43,365 bases of DNA from assembly GCF_011008945.1 (NCBI RefSeq), contig NZ_WYCT01000020.1, forward strand, positions 1 through 43,365, in the 5' to 3' direction. The notes beneath the pieces were generated by a model. That model saw nothing but the letters and a program-made list of their open reading frames with translations. It made no database searches and had not been told where the DNA came from. Below, piece after piece: positions 1 to 7,086 of the stretch; within the stretch, counting starts at the first letter, position 1, and each line of letters starts with the position of its first letter. Made by a program: the position numbers and the translations under genes. The stretch is from Streptomyces harenosi (lineage in GTDB: Bacteria > Actinomycetota > Actinomycetes > Streptomycetales > Streptomycetaceae).

Positions 1-967
1 GACCCGGGGCCGGCGCCGGGCCGGGGGTGGGCGCGGCGAGCAGGCCCGGTGCGGTGGGCGCCACGGGCCAGGAGCTCAGGGCGAGCGGGGGAACGGCCTC
101 CAGCGGGCGTATCAGCGGGGACAGCACCGCGCCGGCGGCCGGCAGCGGAGCGGTCAGCGCCCGCACGCCCTCCGTCCGGTGCCCGCCGCTCCCGGTGGCG
201 GGCACCCCGGGCAGCAGCGGCGCGGAGAGCGCGGTCGGCGCCACGGGGGTGCCGCCGGGCACCCGGTGCCCCTGCACCTGTACCGGCAGCGGGCCGGCCG
301 AGCGGCGGCGCTGGTTCTCGGGGACCGCCGCCGCGCCCGTGCCCTGGGTGCGCGTCGGCGTGACGTTGCTGCCGGAGCCCGAGCCGCCGCGCGCCTCGGA
401 GGTGGTGTCCGGGGTACCGGCGGTGACGCCGCCCAGGGCGATCGCGGCCAGCGACACGGCCCCGGCCGCCACGAACGCGAAGCGCAGCCCGCGCGAGGCG
501 GACCGGTCGCCGTCGGACCGGCCGACGTCGTGGACCCGGAAGCCCCGCTGCGGCGCGGCGACCGGCAGGGCCGGGGCGTGCGGCCGGGAGGGGACGTAGC
601 CGAACTCGAACCGCTCGCTCCGCTTCTCGCCGAAGGCGCCGCCGTGCCGTCCGGGCAGCCCGGAGCGCCCGTCGGAGAGCCCTCCCCCGCCCAGCGGGGA
701 GCCGCCGTCGCCGCCGCTGGCCCCGGGCAGGCCCTGGAGGCGGGCCAGGAAGCTCTCCGAGGGCGGCGGGGGCGCCGCCTGCGCGAAGACGTTCTTCAGC
801 CGGCGCTGCGCGTCGACCTCCGCCTTGCACTTGGGGCAGGTGGCCACGTGCGCCAGTACGCGCTCGCGCGCGTCATGACCGAGCTCGCCGTCGACCAGGG
901 CGGCGAGTCGGTCTCCCAGATGCTGCTCCGCGAGGTGTCCCTCGGACGTGGGTCGTGATCCGCTCAC
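1..967 (-). CDS. Membrane-anchored zinc anti-sigma factor (RseA-like), 3' end beyond window
   Basis: The frame is open from a GTG at 967 to the left edge, so the C-terminus is missing (at least 322 residues seen). The N-terminus carries a ZAS/zf-HC2 motif, H40-x3-C44-x2-C47 (HVATCPKC), which in this family binds zinc and wraps the cognate sigma factor. A long Pro/Gly/Ser linker follows, then one hydrophobic segment around residues 160-179 ([18 protein letters not shown]), then a Pro/Ala/Gly-rich outer domain. The start overlaps the sigma factor stop by four bases (GTGA), which implies translational coupling. Family knowledge: the mycobacterial homologue restrains SigE and is released by surface stress. 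The periplasmic-side extension is much longer than a minimal anti-sigma domain and could sense the envelope; that is inference. Confidence 0.85.
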   Translation of the reverse strand, partial: MSGSRPTSEGHLAEQHLGDRLAALVDGELGHDARERVLAHVATCPKCKAEVDAQRRLKNVFAQAAPPPPSESFLARLQGLPGASGGDGGSPLGGGGLSDGRSGLPGRHGGAFGEKRSERFEFGYVPSRPHAPALPVAAPQRGFRVHDVGRSDGDRSASRGLRFAFVAAGAVSLAAIALGGVTAGTPDTTSEARGGSGSGSNVTPTRTQGTGAAAVPENQRRRSAGPLPVQVQGHRVPGGTPVAPTALSAPLLPGVPATGSGGHRTEGVRALTAPLPAAGAVLSPLIRPLEAVPPLALSSWPVAPTAPGLLAAPTPGPAPAPG

Positions 968-1749
968 GCGCTCGCGCCCCCTCCTCCCAGTGCGGGAACG
1001 CGGGGCACGAAGGAGCGGCGTTCGGCGCGCGCCTGCGGGGAGCGGTGCGCGAGCGCCTTGCGGAGCTGGGAGCGGCCGCGGTGGATCCGGGAGCGGACCG
1101 TGCCCAGCTTGACGCCCAGGGTCGCGGCGATCTCCTCGTAGGACAGTCCCTCGATGTCGCACAGGACGACCGCGGCCCGGAACTCGGGGGCGAGGGTGTC
1201 CAGGGCCTGCTGGACGTCCGCGTCGAAGTGCGCGTCGTTGAACGCCTGCTGCGGGGTGGGCTCCTTGCTGGCCAGCCGCTCGGCCGCGTCCTCGCCGAGC
1301 GCGTCGAAGCGGATGCGCTGCTTGCGGCGGACCATGTCCAGGAAGAGGTTGGTGGTGATGCGGTGCAGCCAGCCCTCGAAGGTGCCCGGCGTGTACGTGG
1401 ACAGCGAGCGGAAGACGCGGACGAAGACCTCCTGGGTGAGGTCCTCGGCGTCGTGCTGGTTGCCGGTGAGGCGGTAGGCGAGCCGGTAGACCCGGCCGCT
1501 GTGCGTGCTGACGATCTCCTCCCAGGTGGGCGGAGTCCACGCCGGCCCGTCCGCGTCGGTGGAGAAGGTCGCGGTCCGGTCCTGGCCGGCGGTGCGTCCG
1601 GCGGCGTGGCTGGGGTCAGCAGCGGTGTCGTTCACGGATTTCGGCCTGCCCGCCGACCTGAGAAGGCGCCGCAGCACTCCTTCCCGGTCCCCGGGTGCGG
1701 CCGCACCTCCCCTGTCGGCTCTGGTGGTGTCCAGTGGAGCCCCTACCAT
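964..1749 (-). CDS. ECF sigma factor, mycobacterial SigE-like
   Basis: This is a 261-residue ECF-type RNA polymerase sigma factor. Region 2 spans about residues 75-145 ([24 protein letters not shown], quoted in parts: [15 protein letters not shown] and [17 protein letters not shown]). Region 4 spans about 175-235 with the helix-turn-helix [20 protein letters not shown]. The ATG at 1749 was chosen because GCGAGGTGG lies about 6 bases upstream and the length then matches M. tuberculosis SigE (257 aa); the open frame continues upstream to 1956 without family similarity. It is cotranscribed with the anti-sigma gene (4-base overlap) and diverges from an O-methyltransferase, the same arrangement as sigE/rseA in mycobacteria. 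This is not the SigE of the Streptomyces CseBC cell-envelope system, hence no symbol is given. Confidence 0.9.
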   Translation of the reverse strand: MVGAPLDTTRADRGGAAAPGDREGVLRRLLRSAGRPKSVNDTAADPSHAAGRTAGQDRTATFSTDADGPAWTPPTWEEIVSTHSGRVYRLAYRLTGNQHDAEDLTQEVFVRVFRSLSTYTPGTFEGWLHRITTNLFLDMVRRKQRIRFDALGEDAAERLASKEPTPQQAFNDAHFDADVQQALDTLAPEFRAAVVLCDIEGLSYEEIAATLGVKLGTVRSRIHRGRSQLRKALAHRSPQARAERRSFVPRVPALGGGGASA

Positions 1750-1782
1750 AGCCACCTCGCCCGTTAGCTCCGGATAAGCGGT

Positions 1783-1810
1783 TTTACGAGAATTTGATCG
1801 GGGCTGCTCC
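1783..1810 (-). promoter_or_regulatory. Possible ECF-type autoregulatory promoter
   Basis: Read on the minus strand, GGAGCA (1810-1805) is followed after 16 bases by CGTAAA (1788-1783). This resembles the GGAAC-N16/17-CGT pattern of ECF-dependent promoters and lies about 35-60 bases upstream of the sigma factor ATG. Only the motif spacing supports it. Confidence 0.35.
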
Positions 1811-2001
1811 GGCTCGTACCGCTGCGTCCGCGCGCCCTCGGGGTCCTGCCCCATCCGTCGCCTTCCCGCGGTCCGGCCGTCCCTGTCTCCCGTGCCCGCC
1901 TTCTTCCCTTCCTCCCCTTCGAACGACCGGTCCCATCTGCGGGTTCCCGACGCCAACGGATACAGTCACGCCCGAGGCAACCACGGGGACAGGAGAGGGT
2001 C

Positions 2002-2634
2002 ATTACCGGCAACCGGCAGACGAGCTGGGCGTTCGCCGACGCCTATGTCGCCGAGGACGACGCGCTGCTCTGGGCCCGCGACCGGGCCCGTGAGGCGGGA
2101 CTGCGCTCGGTGTCGCCCGGCACGGGCGCGGCGCTGCGGTTGCTGGCCGCCACCGTGGACGCCAAGGCGGTCGCGGAGATCGGGACCGGCTGCGGCGTCT
2201 CCGGGATCCACCTGCTGCACGGGATGCGGCCGGACGGGGTGCTCACCACGGTCGATCCGGAGCCGGAGCACCAGCAGTTCGCCCGCCAGGCGTTCCGGGC
2301 CGCGGGCTTCGCCAGCAACCGGGCGCGCTTCATCCCGGGCCGGGCGCTGGACGTGCTGCCCCGCCTCGCGGACGCCGGCTACGACCTGGTCTACTGCGAC
2401 GGCGACCGCCTGGAGTACCCGGAGTACCTCGCCGAATCGTTGCGGCTGCTGCGCCCGGGCGGAGTCGTCGTCTTCGAGGGCGCCTTCGCCAACGGCCGGA
2501 CGGTGGACTCGGGGCCGCAGCCGACGGAGGTGCTGCGGCTGCGGGAGCTGCTGCGGACGGTGCGGGAGAGCCAGGAGCTGGTGCCCTCGCTGCTGCCGGT
2601 GGGCGACGGCCTGCTGTGCGCGGTGAAGCGGTAG
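2002..2634 (+). CDS. O-methyltransferase (Rv1220c-like) with apparent ATT start
   Basis: An SAM-dependent class-I O-methyltransferase of about 210 residues. Motif I is AEIGTGCGVSGIHLL, followed by the acidic loop TVDPEPEHQQ, motif LVYCDGD, and LLRPGGVVVFEGA. The first canonical start in frame is GTG 2110, but that would remove the N-terminal helix block (SWAFADAYVAEDDALLWAR) which the mycobacterial homologue also has. An AGGAGAG at 1991-1997 sits 4 bases before ATT 2002, giving ITGNRQTSW as the N-terminus; no ATG, GTG or TTG exists in frame upstream. I therefore place the start at ATT, with GTC 1999 as a less likely alternative. Substrate unknown. It is divergent from the ECF sigma gene, as in mycobacteria. 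Confidence 0.8.
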   Translation: MTGNRQTSWAFADAYVAEDDALLWARDRAREAGLRSVSPGTGAALRLLAATVDAKAVAEIGTGCGVSGIHLLHGMRPDGVLTTVDPEPEHQQFARQAFRAAGFASNRARFIPGRALDVLPRLADAGYDLVYCDGDRLEYPEYLAESLRLLRPGGVVVFEGAFANGRTVDSGPQPTEVLRLRELLRTVRESQELVPSLLPVGDGLLCAVKR

Positions 2635-2668
2635 CGTCCCGCGGGCCGGGCCGCCGGTCCCGCGCACG

Positions 2669-2706
2669 CAGTCGCCCCGGCACCGCGTGCGGCACCGGGG
2701 CGACTG
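2669..2706. terminator. Bidirectional terminator
   Basis: A 12-bp perfect stem, CAGTCGCCCCGG / CCGGGGCGACTG, with a 14-base loop lies between the convergent methyltransferase and DUF3117 genes. Confidence 0.8.
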
Positions 2707-2728
2707 AACGGCTATGGTCGCTTGCGCG

Positions 2729-2896
2729 TCAGCCGACGACCTTCTTGAGGGCGTCGCCGAGCGCGTCGGCCTCGTCAGGGGTCAGCTCGACGACGAGTCG
2801 ACCGCCGCCTTCGAGCGGAACGCGCATGACGATGCCCCGCCCCTCCTTGGTCACCTCGAGCGGGCCATCGCCCGTCCGCGGCTTCATGGCCGCCAT
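2729..2896 (-). CDS. DUF3117 small conserved protein
   Basis: A 55-residue protein starting MAAMKPRTGDGPLEV and ending DALGDALKKVVG, the size and sequence type of the actinobacterial DUF3117 family (Rv1211-like). The ATG at 2896 has AGGAAGGGG upstream; a second in-frame ATG lies three codons in. No catalytic motif is visible, and the fold is probably a single compact beta/alpha unit containing VMRVPLEGGGRLVVEL. Function unknown. It sits between the O-methyltransferase and an enoyl-CoA hydratase, with a recognisable promoter about 120 bases upstream. Confidence 0.9.
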   Translation of the reverse strand: MAAMKPRTGDGPLEVTKEGRGIVMRVPLEGGGRLVVELTPDEADALGDALKKVVG

Positions 2897-3273
2897 GCTC
2901 GTTCCCCTTCCTGATACCAGCTCACGTCAAAGCCGACGGCCCCGCGGAGGGCAGGCGCGGTCCGCCAAGGGACACGCGACACCGGCATCGAACACATTGC
3001 TTCCAAGCCATTATCCCGCATCTCAGGACCCGATGACCAACATCGGTCCGCATCGCTTGGGCAACGCGCGGGAGCAAAACCACTCAATTCGGCGATGCGG
3101 CTGCGATACTGCGCGCCCGCGCCCACTTCCGCCCAATGAGCCCGGACCGGACCTCTTTGACGCAGGTCACACCACGGGCACCGGTCACCGCCGGTGATCT
3201 CCGTCATGCTGTCCTGCAGACACCGGACGTACCGAGCGGTACGCCCGCAGCCGCGACCCGGAGGGGATACGCC
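2897..3273. other. Divergent intergenic region without a gene
   Basis: 377 bases between DUF3117 (minus) and the enoyl-CoA hydratase (plus). It holds a good minus-strand promoter candidate at 3010-3040. The rest shows lower GC around 2990-3110 but no coding frame with family similarity. Confidence 0.6.
3010..3040 (-). promoter_or_regulatory. Housekeeping-type promoter candidate for the DUF3117 gene
   Basis: On the minus strand TTGGTC (3040-3035) and GATAAT (3015-3010) are separated by 19 bases. The -10 is close to consensus; the spacer is slightly long (TGGTCA with 18 is the alternative). Confidence 0.45.
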
Positions 3274-4077
3274 ATGGCCGACACCGTGCTCTACGAGGTG
3301 AGCGACGCGCTGGCGACGATCACGCTGAACCGCCCGGAGGCGATGAACGCGCTGAACATCGAGACCAAGGCCGCCCTGAGGGACGCGGTGCGGTCCGCGG
3401 CGGCCGACGACGCCGTACGGGCGGTGCTGCTGACCGCCGCCGGGGACCGGGCGTTCTGCGTCGGCCAGGACCTCAAGGAGCACATCGGGCTGCTCGGCGC
3501 CGACCGGGAGACCGGCTCGGGGCAGACGATGAGCACGGTGCGGGAGCACTACAACCCGATCGTGCGGGCGCTGGCCGGGGCTCCCAAGCCGGTGGTGGCC
3601 GCCGTCAACGGCGTGGCCGCCGGGGCCGGCCTCGGCTTCGCGCTCGCCGCCGACTACCGGATCGTCGCGGACACGGCGGCGTTCAACACCTCCTTCGCGG
3701 GCGTCGCGCTCACCGCCGACTCCGGCGTCTCCTGGACCCTGCCGCGCGTCGTCGGCCCCGGCCGCGCCACCGACCTGCTGCTCTTCCCCCGCAGCATCGG
3801 CGCGCAGGAGGCGTACGAGCTGGGCATCGCCAACCGGGTCGTGCCCGCCGCCGAACTGCGCGCCGAGGCCGAGCAGGTGGCGCGGGCGCTGGCCGCGGGG
3901 CCCACGGTGGCGTACGCGGCGCTGAAGGAGTCGGTGGCGTTCGGGCTGACGCACTCCCTGGAGGAGGCGCTGGAGAAGGAGGACGAGCTCCAGACGCGGG
4001 CGGGGGCCTCCGAGGACCACGCGATCGCGGTGCGGGCCTTCGTGAACAAGGAGAAGCCGGTCTACCGCGGGCGGTGA
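3274..4077 (+). CDS. Enoyl-CoA hydratase/isomerase (crotonase family)
   Basis: 267 residues, the usual length for a single-domain crotonase. The oxyanion-hole segments are AFCVGQDLKEH and AAVNGVAAGAGLGFALAADY. The region FAGVALTADSGVSWTLPR resembles PaaG/PaaB-type hydratase-isomerases, where one of the two classic catalytic glutamates is replaced by Asp. The start ATG 3274 is preceded by GGAGGGGATACGCC. The likely role is hydration or double-bond isomerisation of an acyl-CoA in fatty acid or aromatic degradation; the substrate cannot be told from sequence. It stands alone, convergent with tag. Confidence 0.85.
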   Translation: MADTVLYEVSDALATITLNRPEAMNALNIETKAALRDAVRSAAADDAVRAVLLTAAGDRAFCVGQDLKEHIGLLGADRETGSGQTMSTVREHYNPIVRALAGAPKPVVAAVNGVAAGAGLGFALAADYRIVADTAAFNTSFAGVALTADSGVSWTLPRVVGPGRATDLLLFPRSIGAQEAYELGIANRVVPAAELRAEAEQVARALAAGPTVAYAALKESVAFGLTHSLEEALEKEDELQTRAGASEDHAIAVRAFVNKEKPVYRGR

Positions 4078-4084
4078 CCGGCGC

Positions 4085-4106
4085 CCGGGCCGGTCACCGG
4101 GCCCGG
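4085..4106. terminator. Short bidirectional terminator
   Basis: A 7-bp stem CCGGGCC/GGCCCGG with an 8-base loop fills the 30-base gap between two convergent genes. Confidence 0.5.
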
Positions 4107-4107
4107 T

Positions 4108-4692
4108 TCAGCCGCGGCGTGCGGCGCAGTCCGCGAGGTGGTCGTCGACCAGCCCGCACGCCTGCATCAGCGCGTACGCCGTCGTGGGGCCCACGAAGCG
4201 CAGCCCCCGCTTCTTCAGCGCCTTGGACAGGGCGGTCGACTCCGGCGTGATCGCCGGGACGTCCGCGAGGGTCTTGGGGACGGGACGTCCGGCCGGGTCG
4301 GGGGCGTACGACCAGACCAGCTCGTCCAGCTCCCCGGGCGCCCAGCCGGCCAGCACGCGCGCGTTGGCGAGCGTCGCGTCGATCTTGGCGCGGTTGCGGA
4401 TGATGCCGGGGTCGGCGAGCAGGCGCTCGCGGTCGGCGTCGGTGAAGGCGGCCACCTCGGCGATCCGGAAACCGGCGAAGGCGGCGCGGAAGCCGGGGCG
4501 GCGGCGCAGGATGGTGATCCAGGACAGGCCGGACTGGAAGGCTTCCAGGCTGAGGCGTTCGAACAGGGCGTCGTCGCCGTGGACGGGGCGGCCCCACTCC
4601 TCGTCGTGGTAGGCCACGTAGTCGGTCGTGGACAGCGCCCAGGGGCAGCGCGGCGCGCCGTCCGGGCCGGCCACGGCGGCACCGGCGCTCAC
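4108..4692 (-). CDS. tag: DNA-3-methyladenine glycosylase I
   Basis: A 194-residue Tag-family base-excision enzyme that removes 3-methyladenine from alkylated DNA. Family signatures are RCPWALSTTDYVAYHDEEWG near the N-terminus, LEAFQSGLSWITILRRR in the helix-hairpin-helix-like core, and GLVDDHLADC at the C-terminus. The Cys/His pairs at both ends (RC.W..YHD and H..DC) match the structural zinc site of E. coli Tag. The GTG start at 4692 overlaps the stop of the upstream DivIVA-like gene (GTGA), so the two are translationally coupled. Confidence 0.92.
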   Translation of the reverse strand: MSAGAAVAGPDGAPRCPWALSTTDYVAYHDEEWGRPVHGDDALFERLSLEAFQSGLSWITILRRRPGFRAAFAGFRIAEVAAFTDADRERLLADPGIIRNRAKIDATLANARVLAGWAPGELDELVWSYAPDPAGRPVPKTLADVPAITPESTALSKALKKRGLRFVGPTTAYALMQACGLVDDHLADCAARRG

Positions 4693-5060
4693 TGCGCGCC
4701 CTCCTCGTGCCCGGGCTTGTCCATGGAGACCGGGGCGGGCCGGTCGGCGGGGGCGGCCGCGCGGGCCCCCTCGAGCGCCGCCTCCAGGTCGGCGATGCGG
4801 GCGTCGCGTTCGGCGAGTTCGGCGCCGAGGCGGCCGAGGGCGTCGTCGACGTCGGCCATCCGGTAGCCGCGCAGGACCAGGGGGAAGCGCAGCCGCTCCA
4901 CGTCCTCGCGGCCGACCGGCCGGTCCGGGGGCAGGGCGTCCCGCAGCCGCTCGGGAGCCGCCTCGGGCAGCGGGCCGCTCTCCCCGCCGCCCACCACGGC
5001 CAGTGTCACCGCGGCGACCACGACGGCGAGGGCGACGACCAGGAACAGGAACATAACCAT
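4689..5060 (-). CDS. Small membrane DivIVA-domain protein (Rv1209-like)
   Basis: 123 residues. An N-terminal transmembrane segment (MFLFLVVALAVVVAAVTLAV) is followed by a DivIVA-type motif LRGYRMADVDDALGRLGAEL, a short coiled coil (ELAERDARIADLEAALEGA) and a Pro/Ala tail. The 'GYR-x3-VD' motif is the DivIVA signature, so a role at the cell envelope or curved membrane is plausible but unproven. The ATG at 5060 is used; ATG 5054 is possible, and neither has a strong ribosome site. It forms a two-gene operon with tag; the same pair occurs in mycobacteria. Confidence 0.8.
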   Translation of the reverse strand: MVMFLFLVVALAVVVAAVTLAVVGGGESGPLPEAAPERLRDALPPDRPVGREDVERLRFPLVLRGYRMADVDDALGRLGAELAERDARIADLEAALEGARAAAPADRPAPVSMDKPGHEEGAQ

Positions 5061-5135
5061 CGCTTGAGGTCCCCACGCTCGGAGCCGGCGCGCGCGGCGC
5101 CGGCGAGGAAGTGTCGAGTCGGCTTCAGCCCCGGC

Positions 5136-5160
5136 CGGCCGTGCCGAAGCCGCACGGCCG
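5136..5160. promoter_or_regulatory. 9-bp inverted repeat in a divergent promoter region
   Basis: CGGCCGTGC, 7 bases, GCACGGCCG: a perfect operator-like dyad between the divergent DivIVA-like and folP2 genes. It could instead be a GC-rich leader hairpin. Confidence 0.4.
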
Positions 5161-5228
5161 GAGTCGAAATATGTCAGGGTCCGATCGTGCCATGCGACGC
5201 CGACCGTTAGGGTCGCAGGCGGCCGAAG

Positions 5229-5277
5229 CCCGGGAGAGACCCGGGAAGCACCCGGGAGATCCCCGGGGGAGACCCGG
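5229..5277 (+). repeat. 11-bp phased CCCGGG repeat in the folP2 leader
   Basis: CCCGG(G) starts at 5229, 5240, 5251, 5262 and 5273, an exact 11-base period (units CCCGGGAGAGA, CCCGGGAAGCA, CCCGGGAGATC, CCCGGGGGAGA, then CCCGGC). It ends about 25 bases before the folP2 start. The period is about one helical turn. Confidence 0.75.
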
Positions 5278-5302
5278 CACGTACGAGGAGAGGTCACAGG
5301 GG

Positions 5303-6163
5303 ATGCTCAGGCTGGGCAGGCGGGAATTCGAGCCGCACGAGCCGGTGATCATGGCGATCGTGAACCGGACCCCGGACTCCTTCTACGACCAGGGCGCCAC
5401 CTTCCGCGACGAGCCCGCGCTCGCGCGCGTGGAGCAGGCCGTGGCCGAGGGGGCCGCCATCATCGACATCGGCGGGGTGAAGGCCGGGCCCGGCGAGGAG
5501 GTGACGGCCGAGGAGGAGGCGCGGCGCACGGTCGGGTTCGTCGCGGAGGTGCGGCGGCGCTTCCCCGACGTCGTGATCAGTGTCGACACCTGGCGCCACG
5601 AGGTCGGCGAGGCCGTCTGCGAGGCGGGCGCGGACCTGCTCAACGACGCCTGGGGCGGGGTCGACCCGAAGCTCGCGGAGGTCGCGGCGCGCTACGGGGC
5701 GGGGCTGGTGTGCACCCACGCGGGCGGCGCGCAGCCGCGGACCCGGCCGCACCGGGTCGCCTACGACGACGTCATGGCGGACATCCTGCGGGTGACCCTG
5801 TCGCTGGCCGAGCGGGCGGTGGAGCTGGGCGTGCCCCGGGAGTCGGTGCTGATCGACCCCGGGCACGACTTCAACAAGAACACCCGGCACAGCCTGGAGG
5901 CGACCCGGCGGCTCGACGAGATGGTGCGGACCGGGTGGCCGGTGCTGGTGTCGCTGTCCAACAAGGACTTCGTCGGGGAGACCCTGGACAAGCCCGTGAA
6001 GGAGCGGGTGCTGGGCACGCTGGCGACGACGGCGGTCTCCGCGTGGCTCGGCGCGCAGGTGTACCGGGTGCACGAGGTGGCGGAGACCCGGCAGGTGCTG
6101 GACATGGTCGCCTCGATCGCCGGGCACCGCCCCCCGGCGGTGGCCCGCCGGGGCCTGGCCTGA
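5303..6163 (+). CDS. folP2: FolP2-type dihydropteroate synthase homologue
   Basis: 286 residues with the DHPS TIM barrel. N-terminal motif IMAIVNRTPDSFYDQG, then DIGGVKAGPG, SVDTW, LLNDAWGG, DPGHDFNKN and SLSNKDFVGETLDKP. Canonical DHPS has a conserved SRK loop and an Arg-His-Asp near the end; here these read SLSNKDF and YRVHEV, as in mycobacterial FolP2, which is reported not to act as a true dihydropteroate synthase. A folate role is therefore doubtful. The ATG 5303 was chosen because similarity begins there and GAGGAGAGG lies upstream; the open frame reaches 5111. Neighbours (DivIVA-like, LOG) match the mycobacterial folP2 locus, although no glucosyl-3-phosphoglycerate synthase gene is present here. 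Confidence 0.85.
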   Translation: MLRLGRREFEPHEPVIMAIVNRTPDSFYDQGATFRDEPALARVEQAVAEGAAIIDIGGVKAGPGEEVTAEEEARRTVGFVAEVRRRFPDVVISVDTWRHEVGEAVCEAGADLLNDAWGGVDPKLAEVAARYGAGLVCTHAGGAQPRTRPHRVAYDDVMADILRVTLSLAERAVELGVPRESVLIDPGHDFNKNTRHSLEATRRLDEMVRTGWPVLVSLSNKDFVGETLDKPVKERVLGTLATTAVSAWLGAQVYRVHEVAETRQVLDMVASIAGHRPPAVARRGLA

Positions 6164-6205
6164 CGCCCGGCCCCGGCCCCCGGCTCCCGGGCCGGTACGG
6201 GACCC

Positions 6206-6964
6206 CTAGCGGCCCGCCTCCTTCGACACCAGCGCCACCGCCTCGTCCACGTCGTCCGTGACGTGGAACAGCAGCAGGTCCTGCTCGGCGGCCTTGCCCT
6301 GGGCGATCACCGTGTCGCGGAGCCAGTCGACGAGGCCGCCCCAGTAGGCGGTGCCGAACAGGACGATGGGGAAGCGGGTCACCTTCTGGGTCTGCACCAG
6401 GGTGAGGGCCTCGAAGAGCTCGTCCAGGGTGCCGAGCCCGCCGGGCAGGACGACGAAGCCCTGCGCGTACTTGACGAACATCATCTTCCGGACGAAGAAG
6501 TAACGGAAGTTCAGGCCGATGTCGACGTACGGGTTCAGCCCCTGCTCGAAGGGCAGCTCGATGCCCAGGCCGACCGAGGTGCCGTTGGCCTCGCAGGCGC
6601 CCCGGTTGGCCGCCTCCATGGCGCCGGGGCCGCCGCCGGTGATCACCGCGAAGCCCGCCTCCACCAGGCCCCGCCCCAGGCGCACGCCCGCCTCGTACTC
6701 CGGTGAGTCCACCGGTGTCCGGGCCGAGCCGAAGACGCTGATGGCGGGCGGGAGTTCGGCCAGCGTGCCGAAGCCCTCGATGAACTCCGACTGGATGCGC
6801 AGCACCCGCCAGGGGTCGGTGTGCACCCAGTCGGTGGGGGCCCGCTCGTCCAGCAGGCGCTGGTCCGTCGTACTGGCCTGGACCTGGCCGCGCCTGCGGA
6901 GGACCGGTCCCAGGCGCTGCTCCTCCGGCGGACGCTTCTTGCCCTCGGGATTGCCGGTAGCCAT
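6206..6964 (-). CDS. LOG-family phosphoribohydrolase (TIGR00730)
   Basis: 252 residues of the Rossmann-fold LOG family (lysine decarboxylase-like). Signatures: GGGPGAMEAANRGA and the PGGxGTxxE motif as PGGLGTLDELFEAL. Family members cleave nucleoside 5'-monophosphates such as cytokinin riboside monophosphates; the mycobacterial homologue Rv1205 has this activity. An N-terminal basic extension of about 40 residues (PEGKKRPPEEQRLGPVLRRR) precedes the fold. The ATG 6964 has a GGAG-containing site upstream; the open frame runs much further back but shows no further similarity. A 14-bp palindrome lies 36 bases upstream. Confidence 0.88.
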   Translation of the reverse strand: MATGNPEGKKRPPEEQRLGPVLRRRGQVQASTTDQRLLDERAPTDWVHTDPWRVLRIQSEFIEGFGTLAELPPAISVFGSARTPVDSPEYEAGVRLGRGLVEAGFAVITGGGPGAMEAANRGACEANGTSVGLGIELPFEQGLNPYVDIGLNFRYFFVRKMMFVKYAQGFVVLPGGLGTLDELFEALTLVQTQKVTRFPIVLFGTAYWGGLVDWLRDTVIAQGKAAEQDLLLFHVTDDVDEAVALVSKEAGR

Positions 6965-6999
6965 GTGAGCTCCCTCCGCTTGCGGTTTCGTGCACCTCA

Positions 7000-7013
7000 G
7001 CGTAGATCTACGC
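7000..7013. promoter_or_regulatory. Perfect 14-bp palindrome, operator candidate
   Basis: GCGTAGATCTACGC lies 36 bases upstream of the LOG-family ATG, within the 122-base gap after dapE. Such a perfect, loopless dyad in the promoter position is typical of a dimeric repressor site; the regulator is unknown. Confidence 0.45.
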
Positions 7014-7086
7014 GGGTTACGTACGGGGGACCTCAGCATGTCCGCCATACAGCGCCGTGAAACCCTTCCGGGCGCGGCGGGGCAGG

